This document shows, piece by piece, positions 7,736 through 15,491 of a stretch of 37,717 nucleotides of DNA. Numbering within the stretch: the stretch's first letter is position 1; every line of letters begins with the position of its first letter. The translations under genes and the position numbers were made by a program. Origin of the DNA: Acidobacteriaceae bacterium (lineage in GTDB: Bacteria; Acidobacteriota; Terriglobia; Terriglobales; Acidobacteriaceae). The DNA is taken from NCBI GenBank assembly GCA_903970395.1, contig CAJCIM010000067.1:1-37717 (forward strand), in the 5' to 3' direction. The notes under the pieces are model-generated. The model searched no databases. It saw only the letters and a program-made list of their open reading frames with translations, and was not told the DNA's origin.

Positions 7736-8320
7736 TCACTGCCCCAGCGGGTTCAATATCCCGGCCTCCAGCAGCATCCCCGTCAGCCGGTCGAGTGTCT
7801 GCGCATACCGTTGCAGCAGGTTGGTGAGGCTCATCCCCATCATGCAGGCAGCCTCGCCCTGGGTGTACTCCTGCAGCACCAGCCGCTTGATCAGCTGTTG
7901 CTCGGTATCGTTCAGCCGCGCCAGCCGCTGTTCGACGTCGTGGCAGAAGATCACCACCTCCTCGAACCCACGCACCTTGTAGTGCGTCACGTTCCCGCGA
8001 AACATCTCCCGGCTCAGCAGAGAAGGCACCCTTCCCGCCTGCATCGAGAGCCGCAGATACCGCCGCAGCAGCGCCTCCGTGTACTTGCGGTAGAACGCCA
8101 GCTCCACCGCCGGCTTAGGCTCGGCTTCCGGCTCACGAGCCGGCGGCACATCCACCGCCGCCACCGCCCAAACCCGCTCCAGCCTCGTCTGCACAGGCCG
8201 AATCTCTACCATCCGGCCCGTACTTCCCTCTCGCAATCTCTCCTGGGCCTCTGCCCGTTGCACCGGCTTCTTCAGCAAAAACAACCCAGCGGCATTTGTA
8301 ACAACCCGTCCCTTGTTCAT
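7736..8320 (-). CDS. Sigma-70 region-4-like DNA-binding protein
   Basis: A 194-aa protein whose C-terminal third looks like a sigma factor region 4 or LuxR-type helix-turn-helix: LNDTEQQLIKRLVLQEYTQG followed by EAACMMGMSLTNLLQRYAQTL. No clear region 2 is visible, so it may not be a complete sigma factor; a stand-alone regulator is equally possible. The ATG at 8320 is chosen because GGAGG lies 7 nt upstream and the preceding zinc-ribbon gene ends in an ATGA overlap at 8317-8320. That overlap implies translational coupling and joint function. The strong promoter at 8777-8805 probably serves both genes. Confidence 0.75.
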   Translation of the reverse strand: MNKGRVVTNAAGLFLLKKPVQRAEAQERLREGSTGRMVEIRPVQTRLERVWAVAAVDVPPAREPEAEPKPAVELAFYRKYTEALLRRYLRLSMQAGRVPSLLSREMFRGNVTHYKVRGFEEVVIFCHDVEQRLARLNDTEQQLIKRLVLQEYTQGEAACMMGMSLTNLLQRYAQTLDRLTGMLLEAGILNPLGQ

Positions 8321-8511
8321 CGAACACCTCCCGCACACACCACAGTCCGGATCGCCTTTGGCTTCCGTCCCACCCGCCGTCCCACGCGCGGTGCAGGACA
8401 CTCCGACATCCACCTTGCACAACCGCGGCAGTAGCTTCCCTCGCTAACGGCGCGCATCCATAGCACTCCGCATCCTTCACAGATCTTCAATTCGACTTGC
8501 AAGCCCTTCAT
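8317..8511 (-). CDS. Small zinc-ribbon protein
   Basis: A 64-aa protein with a compact metal site: CEGCGVLWMR, then YCRGC about 14 residues later (two CxxC pairs), followed by a basic tail (GRRVGRKPKAIR) suited to nucleic-acid contact. The ATG at 8511 has GGAGAG 7 nt upstream; an in-frame ATG at 8559 is less well supported. The stop overlaps the sigma-like start by the ATGA arrangement, so the two are one unit. The zinc-ribbon call rests on cysteine spacing. A role in helping the sigma-like partner bind polymerase or DNA is inference. Confidence 0.7.
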   Translation of the reverse strand: MKGLQVELKICEGCGVLWMRAVSEGSYCRGCARWMSECPAPRVGRRVGRKPKAIRTVVCAGGVR

Positions 8512-8776
8512 CGTCGTCTCTCCAAGTACAACTCCCCAACGAGCCTCGGTCTTTTTCAACGGTCGGATGGGCTCGTTCAGGTGCTATAGGGTCACTCCGC
8601 CGGTGCCCGCGATCTCCGCCGCATGGCCGCCGTCCGAATGCCTGTCTCTGTCGCTTTGAAGCCGGGCCGACACCTGGTAAATCGTCGGGCCCCGCAACAC
8701 ATTTACCTCGCCAATCAAGCAACCCTTCAAGACCCGGAAGGAGTCTCTCTCAGTCGCTCTCCTGCAAAGTGGGCTG
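8512..8776 (-). ncRNA. Long structured leader of the zinc-ribbon operon
   Basis: About 260 nt separate the promoter at 8777-8805 from the zinc-ribbon start. On minus it holds a perfect 7-bp pairing GGTAAAT (8701-8707) with ATTTACC (8676-8682) enclosing GC-rich sequence around GGGGCCCG, and a second GC-rich pairing near 8660-8695. No convincing coding frame is present on either strand; the 71-aa plus-strand frame at 8623-8838 lacks support. It may be a regulated 5' UTR or a separate small RNA. I cannot match it to a known RNA family. Confidence 0.35.
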
Positions 8777-8805
8777 TTTATAGACCCGGGCTCCTACCCT
8801 GTCAA
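8777..8805 (-). promoter_or_regulatory. Sigma-70 type promoter
   Basis: On minus, TTGACA (8800-8805), a 17-nt spacer, then TATAAA (8777-8782): a near-consensus promoter. It points toward the zinc-ribbon/sigma-like pair. Just upstream on minus is an AT-rich stretch with inverted repeat TAAATCA (8836-8842)/TGATTTA (8854-8860), which could be an UP element or regulator site. The remaining bases to the hipA stop at 9010 show nothing else. Confidence 0.7.
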
Positions 8806-9009
8806 CAGCAATTTTGCCGACCCCTCAAAACCCCATAAATCAATTTTTTACAATGATTTAGCTGCATCTTGGGTAAGTGTTACCTTCACAGTTTCGCCTT
8901 ATGTTCTCCCCGGCAAGAACATACCCTCTGGCGCTCCCTGAACTCCACAACGCACACCCAAGGGCTAGGGGCCAACCACCGGATACCACAAGTGTTTCCT
9001 GACTCTCTA

Positions 9010-10254
9010 CTACGCCAACAGCCGCCCCGTTAGCGGAAACGCTCGGATCCGCTCACTTACCAGCCCAACCGCCTTACCCTCCATCGTCAGATCTCCCTGA
9101 AGCGACGGCCATACCCGCACGATCTTCTCCGCCGTCTCCAGCGCCGCATCGAAGATCACCTTTTCGGGTACCGGAACCCGTGCCGCAAAGCGCCGCAGCA
9201 GGTCCTCATCGAACTTCCGCACGTCCTTCTCTTTGGACACCGAAAGCGCCATCCCAAAGTCGTCGAGATACGCAATCGTCGAAACAAAGTCATACGCCGG
9301 CGACAGCTTCGGCGTCCGCCCATCCGGATAGATCAGCGTCCAGTTCTTCAGGTGCATGTCGGCGTTCCCTATCGCTGCACTGAACACCAGCCTCCGCACA
9401 AACTCCCGCACATCCTCCACACCGGCGATCCGGGCAAGATCCTCCGCCATATTCCCATAGCTGTAGTTCCGGTACTTCGCATCGGGCATCTGCGCATACA
9501 CCTGGTTGAAGTCCTCCATGTGGATGCGTGTACCTTCGTCCGTGCGGTCAAACCTCTTCACCCACAGCGCATTCTCACCATGCCTCAGGAACCCCCTTGG
9601 CAAGCGGCCTATCTCCTCGACAGGAACAAGGCCCGTCTCTGCCACCTCGATCCCAACCTCCCGCGCAAACCGCATCATCGAGTGCTCATTCTCCGGCACA
9701 TACGGATACATCGCCGAAGGCAGCTTCAAAATCCAGTGCCCACCCCTGCCTTCTGCTGGAATGGTGAGGCCCTTCTCCGGCGTTCCAGCTGCAGACAGCT
9801 TCATCTGCACACCCGCCAGAGAAAACCGCAACGGCTCAACATCCCGTACTGGCTGTGTCGTACTCACGGCCTCTTCCATTTCCTCGATCAGAGGACCATC
9901 CTCCTCCGGCCTGACCACAACCGCCCCCGGCAGGTCATCTCCCAGCAGCCGCAGGAGAGGAAGATCGCGGACAGCCTTCACCTCGGCCCTTTCCGCAACA
10001 TACTTTCGCAACGCTCCTTCCGGCAACAGGTTTGAAAAGAAGGGAGAAAGCTTCATCTGCTTCTCCACCGGCTCCAGATCCAGACTCCCATCTGCCTCAA
10101 AGAAAGACTGGCTCAATACTGGCCTGTCGGAGTTGGCCGCATACTCCTCATCAAACTCGAAGACACTTCTATCGTTCGACAGCTCGACCAGAGAGCCGAC
10201 TAGCGTTGTACCAAGCCATACGGAAAGGTTCGAAAGAGATCGCCTAGAACTCAT
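9010..10254 (-). CDS. hipA: HipA-family serine/threonine kinase toxin
   Basis: A ~414-aa HipA. The N-terminal Couple_hipA-type domain carries LSVWLGTTLVGSLVELSNDR and LSPFFSNLLPEG. The kinase domain carries FSLAGVQMKLS, the catalytic loop IGNADMHLKNW and metal-binding SPAYDFVST, all intact. In E. coli HipA phosphorylates glutamyl-tRNA synthetase and causes growth arrest; the target here is unknown. The ATG at 10254 is chosen, with GAGG about 11 nt upstream; ATG at 10272 is possible but has its GAGG too close. Either start overlaps the end of hipB (10244), the usual antitoxin-first layout with coupling. Length is normal for the family. Confidence 0.92.
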   Translation of the reverse strand: MSSRRSLSNLSVWLGTTLVGSLVELSNDRSVFEFDEEYAANSDRPVLSQSFFEADGSLDLEPVEKQMKLSPFFSNLLPEGALRKYVAERAEVKAVRDLPLLRLLGDDLPGAVVVRPEEDGPLIEEMEEAVSTTQPVRDVEPLRFSLAGVQMKLSAAGTPEKGLTIPAEGRGGHWILKLPSAMYPYVPENEHSMMRFAREVGIEVAETGLVPVEEIGRLPRGFLRHGENALWVKRFDRTDEGTRIHMEDFNQVYAQMPDAKYRNYSYGNMAEDLARIAGVEDVREFVRRLVFSAAIGNADMHLKNWTLIYPDGRTPKLSPAYDFVSTIAYLDDFGMALSVSKEKDVRKFDEDLLRRFAARVPVPEKVIFDAALETAEKIVRVWPSLQGDLTMEGKAVGLVSERIRAFPLTGRLLA

Positions 10255-10570
10255 CGGAGGGTTCCTCAGCATCCTCGGGGTCGTTGCCCACTAACCTGGA
10301 TCGCGTCGCAGGAACCCCATCCTGCTCCTTCATCAAGCGTCGAACGGCAGGCACCAATCGCGTAGGAACCGCCACAATCTCCATCCCCAGACCATTGGAA
10401 ATTTCCACCAGACTCGACAGGCGCGGATCAGCAAGCCCCCGCTCCAACCGGACAATCTGGGACTGCCTTTTGCCGGTCAGTTCCGCAACCTGCATCTGGG
10501 TCATGCCTAGTTGAATGCGGCGTTCTCGAAGAATTCGGCCAAATAATTGCGAGGAAGACTCCATAATCAA
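10244..10570 (-). CDS. hipB: HipB-type antitoxin, XRE helix-turn-helix
   Basis: A 108-aa protein with an XRE/Cro helix-turn-helix at about residues 9-62 (RERRIQLGMTQMQVAELTGK, then RQSQIVRLERG), followed by an acidic C-terminal tail (GNDPEDAEEPSDEF) of the kind that occupies the toxin. It should bind HipA and repress its own operon. It overlaps hipA at 10244-10254. The upstream region 10571-10684 is unusually AT-rich, with several TATTAC half-sites, a likely operator. The start is ATG at 10570; a second ATG two codons later is possible. Confidence 0.88.
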   Translation of the reverse strand: MIMESSSQLFGRILRERRIQLGMTQMQVAELTGKRQSQIVRLERGLADPRLSSLVEISNGLGMEIVAVPTRLVPAVRRLMKEQDGVPATRSRLVGNDPEDAEEPSDEF

Positions 10571-10684
10571 TACGCGCTATTACAGCATAAAATATATCTA
10601 TTACGTAATAAATAATTTACTGCTACTCCCGCAATAATACTAATGAGTGTTATTACGATTGCAATTATTCAGCATAGGCGATAA
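10571..10684. promoter_or_regulatory. AT-rich hipBA control region with palindromes
   Basis: This 114-bp stretch is far more AT-rich than its surroundings. It holds a perfect palindrome TATTACGTAATA at 10599-10610 and further TATTAC copies at 10579 and 10651, the pattern expected for several HipB dimer sites. It lies directly upstream of hipB. The mltG stop region adjoins at 10685. Operator function is inferred. Confidence 0.6.
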
Positions 10685-11680
10685 TTATTTAGCTGAAATT
10701 ATGCTAGCTCGATACGCCGCCACGTTCGCATTATGCTCACCCAGGCTCTTCGCAAACCGCGTCCGTCCCCCTGCATCGGCCACAAAGTAAAGGTAATCCG
10801 TCTGCGCCGGGTGCATCGCCGCCTTGAACGCCGCCAACCCTGGATTGCAGATCGGCCCCGGCGGTAAGCCCTTATGCGTATACGTGTTGTACGCCGAGTC
10901 CGAGTGCAACTCACTCTCGTGGATCACCCCCGTCCACGTCCCCCGCAGCAGCGACGCATAGATCACCGCCGGATCCGTCTGCAGCGGCATCCCTGCCGCC
11001 AGCCGGTTCTCAAAGACGCTCGCTACCTCGGCACGCTCGTCGTCAAAGCGCACCTCCTTCTCCACCAGTGAAGCTACCGTCACCGTCCGCGACACATCTG
11101 TGCCGCTCAGTCCAAGCCGCTGCGCCTCCTGCCCAAACCGATGCACCATCGTCGCCAGCATCACGCCGGGAGTCGTATGACGGTCGAACTTGTACGTATC
11201 AGGAAACAGATATCCCTCCAGCGACGCCGCATGCGGGCTCCACTGCTGAATCAGGTCCACATTCAGCCTCGCCGCCTTCAAAAACTCATCCCGCGACCCC
11301 AGCCCCGCCGCCTGCACCGCACTCGCAATGTCGAAGAGGTTGTAGCCCTCCGGCACCACCAGCGCGATCGTGTACACGTCGCCGCGCCGTATGCGGTCAT
11401 ATACCCCCAGCACCGACGACGGCTGATCGAACTTGTACTCGCCAGCCTTCAGCGTCCCACCGTGCCCGCTGAACTCCTTCGCCAGCCGCACCGCATCGAA
11501 GACATACCGGCTTCGCACGATGCCCGCCTTCTCCAGCTGCGCCGCAATCCCAGCGGTCCCGGCCCCCGGAGCGATATCGACAAACGTCTCCTGCGCAGGC
11601 CCAAACGGCGCCAGCAGATAGAACGCCGCCACCCCCGCGACCACCAGCGCCAGAAAACACATCCACTTCAAAACCCGCAC
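10685..11680 (-). CDS. mltG: Endolytic murein transglycosylase MltG
   Basis: A 331-aa inner-membrane protein that cleaves nascent peptidoglycan strands. There is one N-terminal membrane helix (about 7-24), then a LysM-like region, then the YceG domain: EGYLFPDTY (155-163), the catalytic glutamate E207 in VASLVEKEV, RLAAGMPLQTDPAVIYA, and YNTYTHKGLPPGPICNPG. Length and motifs are typical. The GTG start at 11680 has GAGGGGG ~5 nt upstream. It diverges from ruvX, a frequent neighbour in bacteria. The downstream side carries the hipBA control region, with no clear terminator between. Confidence 0.95.
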   Translation of the reverse strand: MRVLKWMCFLALVVAGVAAFYLLAPFGPAQETFVDIAPGAGTAGIAAQLEKAGIVRSRYVFDAVRLAKEFSGHGGTLKAGEYKFDQPSSVLGVYDRIRRGDVYTIALVVPEGYNLFDIASAVQAAGLGSRDEFLKAARLNVDLIQQWSPHAASLEGYLFPDTYKFDRHTTPGVMLATMVHRFGQEAQRLGLSGTDVSRTVTVASLVEKEVRFDDERAEVASVFENRLAAGMPLQTDPAVIYASLLRGTWTGVIHESELHSDSAYNTYTHKGLPPGPICNPGLAAFKAAMHPAQTDYLYFVADAGGRTRFAKSLGEHNANVAAYRASIISAK

Positions 11681-11744
11681 AAAAACCCCCTCACATCACG
11701 CAACATCTGCCCTCGTGATTTTAGTCCGCCGTACACTGGCAGCT

Positions 11745-12233
11745 GTGTCTGACTCACGCAACCACCTTCGCACTCTCGCTTTAGACGTCGGCGACAAACG
11801 CATCGGCCTCGCCATCACCGACGAGCTCGGCCTCACCGCGCGTCCGCTCTTCACCCTGCACCGCACCTCGCTCCGCGCAGACCTCAAATCCATCGCCCGC
11901 TTCATCCGCCAGCACAAGGTCGAGGTCCTCGTCATCGGCAACCCGCTCCACGCTGACGGCTCCGTCAGCCCGCAGGCCGCCAAAACGCAGGCCTTCGCCG
12001 CAGCCCTCCGCGAAGCGCACCCTACGCTGCAGCACCACCTCCTCGACGAGCGCCTCACCACCCGTGAGGCCCATGCCCTGCTCGACGAATCCGGCCGCCT
12101 CGCCCGCTCCAACGGCCACGCCTCCCGCATCGACCGCCAGAACCTTATCGACCAGGTCGCCGCCGTCCTCATCCTCGAAAGCTATCTCGCCAAGGACGGC
12201 CCCACCCTGCTCCCCGATCCCGACCAGAATTAA
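11745..12233 (+). CDS. ruvX: RuvX/YqgF family pre-16S rRNA nuclease
   Basis: An RNase H-fold protein of ~162 aa that matures the 16S rRNA 5' end or acts in recombination. Seen: LALDVGDKRIGLA with the first aspartate, VLVIGNPLHADGS, LLDERLTTREA with the acidic residue, and DQVAAVLILESYL at the C-terminus. The GTG at 11745 is used as it gives a usual length; GTG at 11715 is also in frame. A TACACT -10-like element at 11731 would give a short leader. It diverges from mltG. Confidence 0.9.
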   Translation: MSDSRNHLRTLALDVGDKRIGLAITDELGLTARPLFTLHRTSLRADLKSIARFIRQHKVEVLVIGNPLHADGSVSPQAAKTQAFAAALREAHPTLQHHLLDERLTTREAHALLDESGRLARSNGHASRIDRQNLIDQVAAVLILESYLAKDGPTLLPDPDQN

Positions 12234-12292
12234 GCGAACTCATATGGAGTCGGATGGCTGTTCTTGAATCTCCTATCCCTCCCCAAAGATGT

Positions 12293-12353
12293 GTCATCTC
12301 GACCGGAGCAGGACAGCTCTATCGTCCCGCGTAGTGGAGAGACCTGCAGATCT
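12293..12353 (+). repeat. Dispersed hairpin repeat, loop AGCTCTATC
   Basis: Begins GTCATCTCGACC (12293-12304). The stem GGAC/GTCC (extended GCAGGAC/GTCCCGC, one mismatch) closes on loop AGCTCTATC (12315-12323), and GTGGAGAGACC follows. Loop and flanks match hairpins at 25096-25151 and 31482-31520, while the stem differs. Confidence 0.6.
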
Positions 12354-12736
12354 GCCTCGACCACCACGCATGTCAACCCCCGACGCCCTGGTCTTCGCCG
12401 GTAACCCGCACAATCTAAGCCACTAAAACCCCCTGAAACAAAAACACATTCTGCCTCCGAAACTCCTATACTTGAGTGAGGGGCACAGAAAAACTCGAAA
12501 CCGGACGCCTGAAACCGAACCCGGCAGTAACAGTTAGTACAGGCAACGCGCCCGTGGCGAACCTTCGCTCACTTGGCGCTCTTTGCGGGAAAGCCTTAAA
12601 CCACTCTAACCCTTTTATTTGCAATATCATCCCCGCAACCCGCGCAGAATCATCACTTACCCCCTGGATACCCCGCTAAGTGACTGATTCCACGATCAGC
12701 ATCAAAAGCAAAGGGAGGGGGTACCCCCCGCACCCG

Positions 12737-12742
12737 TATAAT
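12737..12742 (+). promoter_or_regulatory. greA: Consensus -10 element before greA
   Basis: TATAAT lies 11 nt before the greA ATG at 12754, so transcription should begin about 5 nt before the start codon: a nearly leaderless mRNA. No good -35 is visible at the right distance. Confidence 0.5.
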
Positions 12743-12753
12743 GGACATTGCCC

Positions 12754-13233
12754 ATGGAAGATATCAAAAAAGCCCTCGAAGAGCAGATCAAAGCTCTTGA
12801 ATACGAACTCACCACCGAGCTTCCCGCCGAGATCAAGCGCGCCGTCGCGCTCGGCGACCTCAGCGAGAACGCCGAATACCACATGGCCAAACAGCGCCAG
12901 GTCTTCGTCAACGCGCGCCTCGGCCAGCTGAAGAAGCGCATGGGCGAACTCGCGATGGTGAACCTCGAGAACATTCCCCGCGACAGGACCGGCTTTGGCT
13001 CCACCATCGTGGTCTTTGACTCCACCAAGGATGAGCAGATCACCTACAAGCTCGTCACAAGCGAAGAGTCCGATGTCGCCAAGGGCCTCATCTCCACTAC
13101 CTCGCCCATCGGCCGCGCCCTCCTCGGCAAAGAGGTTGGCGACACCGCAACGGTCGTCACACCCAACGGCAAACGCGAGCTCGAGATCCTGAAGCTTTAC
13201 ACCATCCACGATCCGGTTCCTGCCGAGAAGTAG
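12754..13233 (+). CDS. greA: Transcription elongation factor GreA
   Basis: A 159-aa Gre factor that rescues backtracked RNA polymerase by stimulating transcript cleavage. The N-terminal coiled coil has the signature LGDLSENAEYHMAKQRQ with the acidic tip (D, E) at its turn. The C-terminal FKBP-like domain ends in the family block SPIGRALLGKEVGDTATV followed by TPNGKRELEI. Length is normal. ATG at 12754 is used; TTG at 12748 is also in frame. No ribosome site is visible, fitting the -10 only 11 nt upstream. It starts a plus-strand series of genes that reaches maf. Confidence 0.93.
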   Translation: MEDIKKALEEQIKALEYELTTELPAEIKRAVALGDLSENAEYHMAKQRQVFVNARLGQLKKRMGELAMVNLENIPRDRTGFGSTIVVFDSTKDEQITYKLVTSEESDVAKGLISTTSPIGRALLGKEVGDTATVVTPNGKRELEILKLYTIHDPVPAEK

Positions 13234-13290
13234 CATCAACACCGGTACGAATCGGCGGAACCGCTGTCATACCATGGCCGTAACTCAGCC

Positions 13291-13875
13291 ATGCGCTCCC
13301 TGATCCTCCAACTGCCTCTACTTGCGGCTGTCCTCGTCTCGTCGGCTCTGCCGGCTCAGACCACCGCCATCGCGATGGCCCAGCAAACCGGCGCCGAACT
13401 CCAGCAGGCAATCACCGGCAGCTGGATCGGCGTGCTCGAATACCGCGACTACAGCGAGCCGGCGACCTCTGCGAAGCGCGTCAAGCGGCCAACCTGGCTC
13501 ACCGTCACGTCGGCCGCCGACAAGCTCACCTTCCACTACATCTACGACGATGGCCCAACAAAGGTCGTCGACGAAACGCTCACCATCAGCTTCGACGTCG
13601 CCGCTTCGACGCTCGCCATCACCAACGACAAGGGTCGCGTCGAGGTCTACAAGGCCGATGGATACAACGCACTCCGCAGCGGTCGCGGCGACATCACGCT
13701 CCTCGGCCCAACCATCGACAATGACCGCCCAGCCGAATGCCGCATCACCATCGGCATTCGCCGCAACCTGCTCACCTGGACCGAAGAGGTTCGTCCTACC
13801 TCGGATATTCCCTTCGCCTTTCGCCACAACTACGTCTTCACCCGTTCCGAAGCGCCGAAACTGCCCCCGCACTAA
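13291..13875 (+). CDS. Secreted protein of unknown function
   Basis: A 194-aa protein with a signal peptide (about residues 1-22, hydrophobic core LILQLPLLAAVLVSSALPAQ, AQ-type cleavage). The mature part is rich in alternating strands (GSWIGVLEYRDY, LTFHYIYDDG, RNLLTWTEEV), suggesting a lipocalin-like beta barrel; this is inference. I recognise no named family. It lies 57 bp after greA and 39 bp before the phosphatidyltransferase, on the same strand, so it could share their transcript. A periplasmic or secreted location is the only confident statement. Confidence 0.7.
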   Translation: MRSLILQLPLLAAVLVSSALPAQTTAIAMAQQTGAELQQAITGSWIGVLEYRDYSEPATSAKRVKRPTWLTVTSAADKLTFHYIYDDGPTKVVDETLTISFDVAASTLAITNDKGRVEVYKADGYNALRSGRGDITLLGPTIDNDRPAECRITIGIRRNLLTWTEEVRPTSDIPFAFRHNYVFTRSEAPKLPPH

Positions 13876-13914
13876 CCTACTCTGTCCATCCGCGATAGAC
13901 TTGAAGGTGGACAA

Positions 13915-14550
13915 ATGACCTGGACAAGCGCTTTCGGTAAGGGCAGCGGCTGGCTGCTGCAAAAGATCGTCAACGGCCTCGCGCTCTCGCGCATCTCGCC
14001 GAACACACTCACATTCGTCGGCCTTCTTATCAACGTCGTCGCAGCCTTCTTCTTCGGCTACGCGCGCGCTGAGAACTACGTGCGGATGTTCCTCTACGCT
14101 GGCCTGGTCATCATCGGCGCAGGCCTCTTCGACATGGTCGATGGTCGCGTTGCTCGCCAGACCAATCAAGTCTCGGTCTTCGGAGCCTTCTTCGACTCGG
14201 TGCTCGACCGTTACTCCGACGTCGCACTCTTCTTCGGCCTGCTGGTCTTCTACGCCCGCGGCAACCGCTACTTCTACGTCTTCCTCGTGGCCTTCGTCAT
14301 GACCGCGAGCCTGATGGTCAGCTACACTCGCGCTCGCGCCGAAGCCCTCATCGGCTCCTGCAAGGTCGGCTTCATGGAGCGTCCAGAACGCATCGTGCTC
14401 GTCATCCTCGGCGCACTCTTCGAGCGATGGGGAGCGATGGCGCCCGCGCTCTGGGTTCTCGCCATCATGTCCACGCTCACCGTTATCCACCGCATGCGCT
14501 ACACCTACCTCGAAACCGAGCGACGCAAGCTCGAGATCGCCTCGCAGTAG
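13915..14550 (+). CDS. CDP-alcohol phosphatidyltransferase family membrane protein
   Basis: A 211-aa integral membrane enzyme. It shows the complete CDP-alcohol signature: DGRVAR, then eight residues, G, three residues, D, three residues, D (VDGRVAR...GAFFDSVLDR, about residues 80-102). Several hydrophobic helices surround it. Such enzymes join a CDP-activated lipid to an alcohol, here possibly glycerol phosphate or inositol; the acceptor cannot be read from sequence. The ATG is preceded by GAAGGTGG. The stop is 5 nt before the isoaspartyl peptidase start, so they are co-transcribed, although no functional link is evident. Confidence 0.88.
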   Translation: MTWTSAFGKGSGWLLQKIVNGLALSRISPNTLTFVGLLINVVAAFFFGYARAENYVRMFLYAGLVIIGAGLFDMVDGRVARQTNQVSVFGAFFDSVLDRYSDVALFFGLLVFYARGNRYFYVFLVAFVMTASLMVSYTRARAEALIGSCKVGFMERPERIVLVILGALFERWGAMAPALWVLAIMSTLTVIHRMRYTYLETERRKLEIASQ

Positions 14551-14555
14551 CCCGC

Positions 14556-15479
14556 ATGAAGCCGATCCTCCTGATCCACGGCGGCGCCTGGGCCATGCCC
14601 GACGACGCCATCGCCGCCCACGAAAACGGCATCGCCGCAGCGCTCGAAGCTGGTTGGTCCGCGCTCTCACGCGGCGGCTCTTCGGTCGACGCAGTCGAAG
14701 CCGCCATCACCGTGATGGAAGACGATGACACCTTCGACGCTGGTCGCGGCTCCTTCCTCACCCGCGACGGTCGCGTGCAGCTGGACGCCTTGCTGATGAA
14801 CGGCGCCAACCTCCGCTCCGGCGGCGTCGCCTGCGTCGAGCGCCTGCGCAACCCCATTCAGGCCGCGCGCCTCGTGCTCGACAAGAGCCCGCACGTCTAC
14901 TTCGTCGGCACCGGCGCAGAACGCTTCGCACGCCAGAACGGCATGGATCTCATCGACAACACCGAGCTCATCGTTCCCCGCGAACGCGACCGCCTGATGG
15001 CCTTCCAGCGCGCAGAAGCAGCAGGCCATCCAGACACAACCTTCAGCGGCTCGCCCACCGAGCACTCTCATGACACTGTCGGCGCAGTGGCCATCGACGC
15101 AAACGGCAACCTCGCAGCCGGAACCTCCACCGGAGGAACGCTATCCAAAGCTCCCGGCCGCGTTGGCGACAGCTCCCTCATCGGCTGCGGCTGCTACGCC
15201 GACAACCTCTCCGCAGCCGTATCGCTCACCGGCTGGGGAGAACCCATCATGAAGCTCGTCCTCGGCAAATGGGCCGTCGACCGCGTCGCCGCCGGCCACA
15301 ACCCGCAGGACGCCGCAACCGCCGCCATCGAATACCTTCACACCCGTCTCGGCGGCCACGGAGGCATCATCCTGCTTGGCCCTGATGGCCGCATCGGCCT
15401 CGCGCACAACACTCCGCGCATGGCCTGGGGCCTCGCCTCCCACGAAGGACGGCAACTCGGCATCACCCGAAACATCTAA
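14556..15479 (+). CDS. Isoaspartyl peptidase / plant-type asparaginase
   Basis: A 307-aa Ntn-hydrolase of the IaaA (asparaginase 2) family, which removes isoaspartyl residues from dipeptides and hydrolyses asparagine. The proenzyme cleaves itself before the nucleophile, T174 in HSHDTVGAVAID. Other marks are ILLIHGGAWAM at the N-terminus, GGSSVDAVEAAI, and the glycine-rich TSTGGTLSKAPGRVGDS and GCGCYAD. The ATG at 14556 gives the standard N-terminus. It sits 5 nt after the phosphatidyltransferase and 12 nt before the endonuclease gene. All key residues are present. Confidence 0.93.
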   Translation: MKPILLIHGGAWAMPDDAIAAHENGIAAALEAGWSALSRGGSSVDAVEAAITVMEDDDTFDAGRGSFLTRDGRVQLDALLMNGANLRSGGVACVERLRNPIQAARLVLDKSPHVYFVGTGAERFARQNGMDLIDNTELIVPRERDRLMAFQRAEAAGHPDTTFSGSPTEHSHDTVGAVAIDANGNLAAGTSTGGTLSKAPGRVGDSSLIGCGCYADNLSAAVSLTGWGEPIMKLVLGKWAVDRVAAGHNPQDAATAAIEYLHTRLGGHGGIILLGPDGRIGLAHNTPRMAWGLASHEGRQLGITRNI

Positions 15480-15491
15480 TCTGTACTGAAC

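Larger units (their letters stand above)
12234..12753 (+). other. Intergenic region upstream of greA
   Basis: About 520 bp with no gene I can support; a 67-aa frame at 12476-12679 has no ribosome site or recognisable content. It holds the hairpin repeat at 12293-12353, a TATACT at 12467-12472 without a good -35, and a TATAAT at 12737-12742 just upstream of greA. Confidence 0.6.

Noticed and set aside
8623-8838. 71-codon plus-strand frame in the zinc-ribbon leader
   Set aside because: Runs against a strong minus-strand promoter, with no ribosome site or motif.
9789-9806. AGCTTCATC loop-like sequence within hipA
   Set aside because: Flanking pairing is only four bases and it encodes conserved HipA residues; probably chance, so not counted in the hairpin family.
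12476-12679. 67-codon frame upstream of greA
   Set aside because: No ribosome site, no recognisable content; only a TATACT nearby.
13318-14670. 450-codon minus-strand frame opposite the secreted protein and phosphatidyltransferase
   Set aside because: Composition is acidic and repetitive, and it spans two well-supported plus-strand genes.
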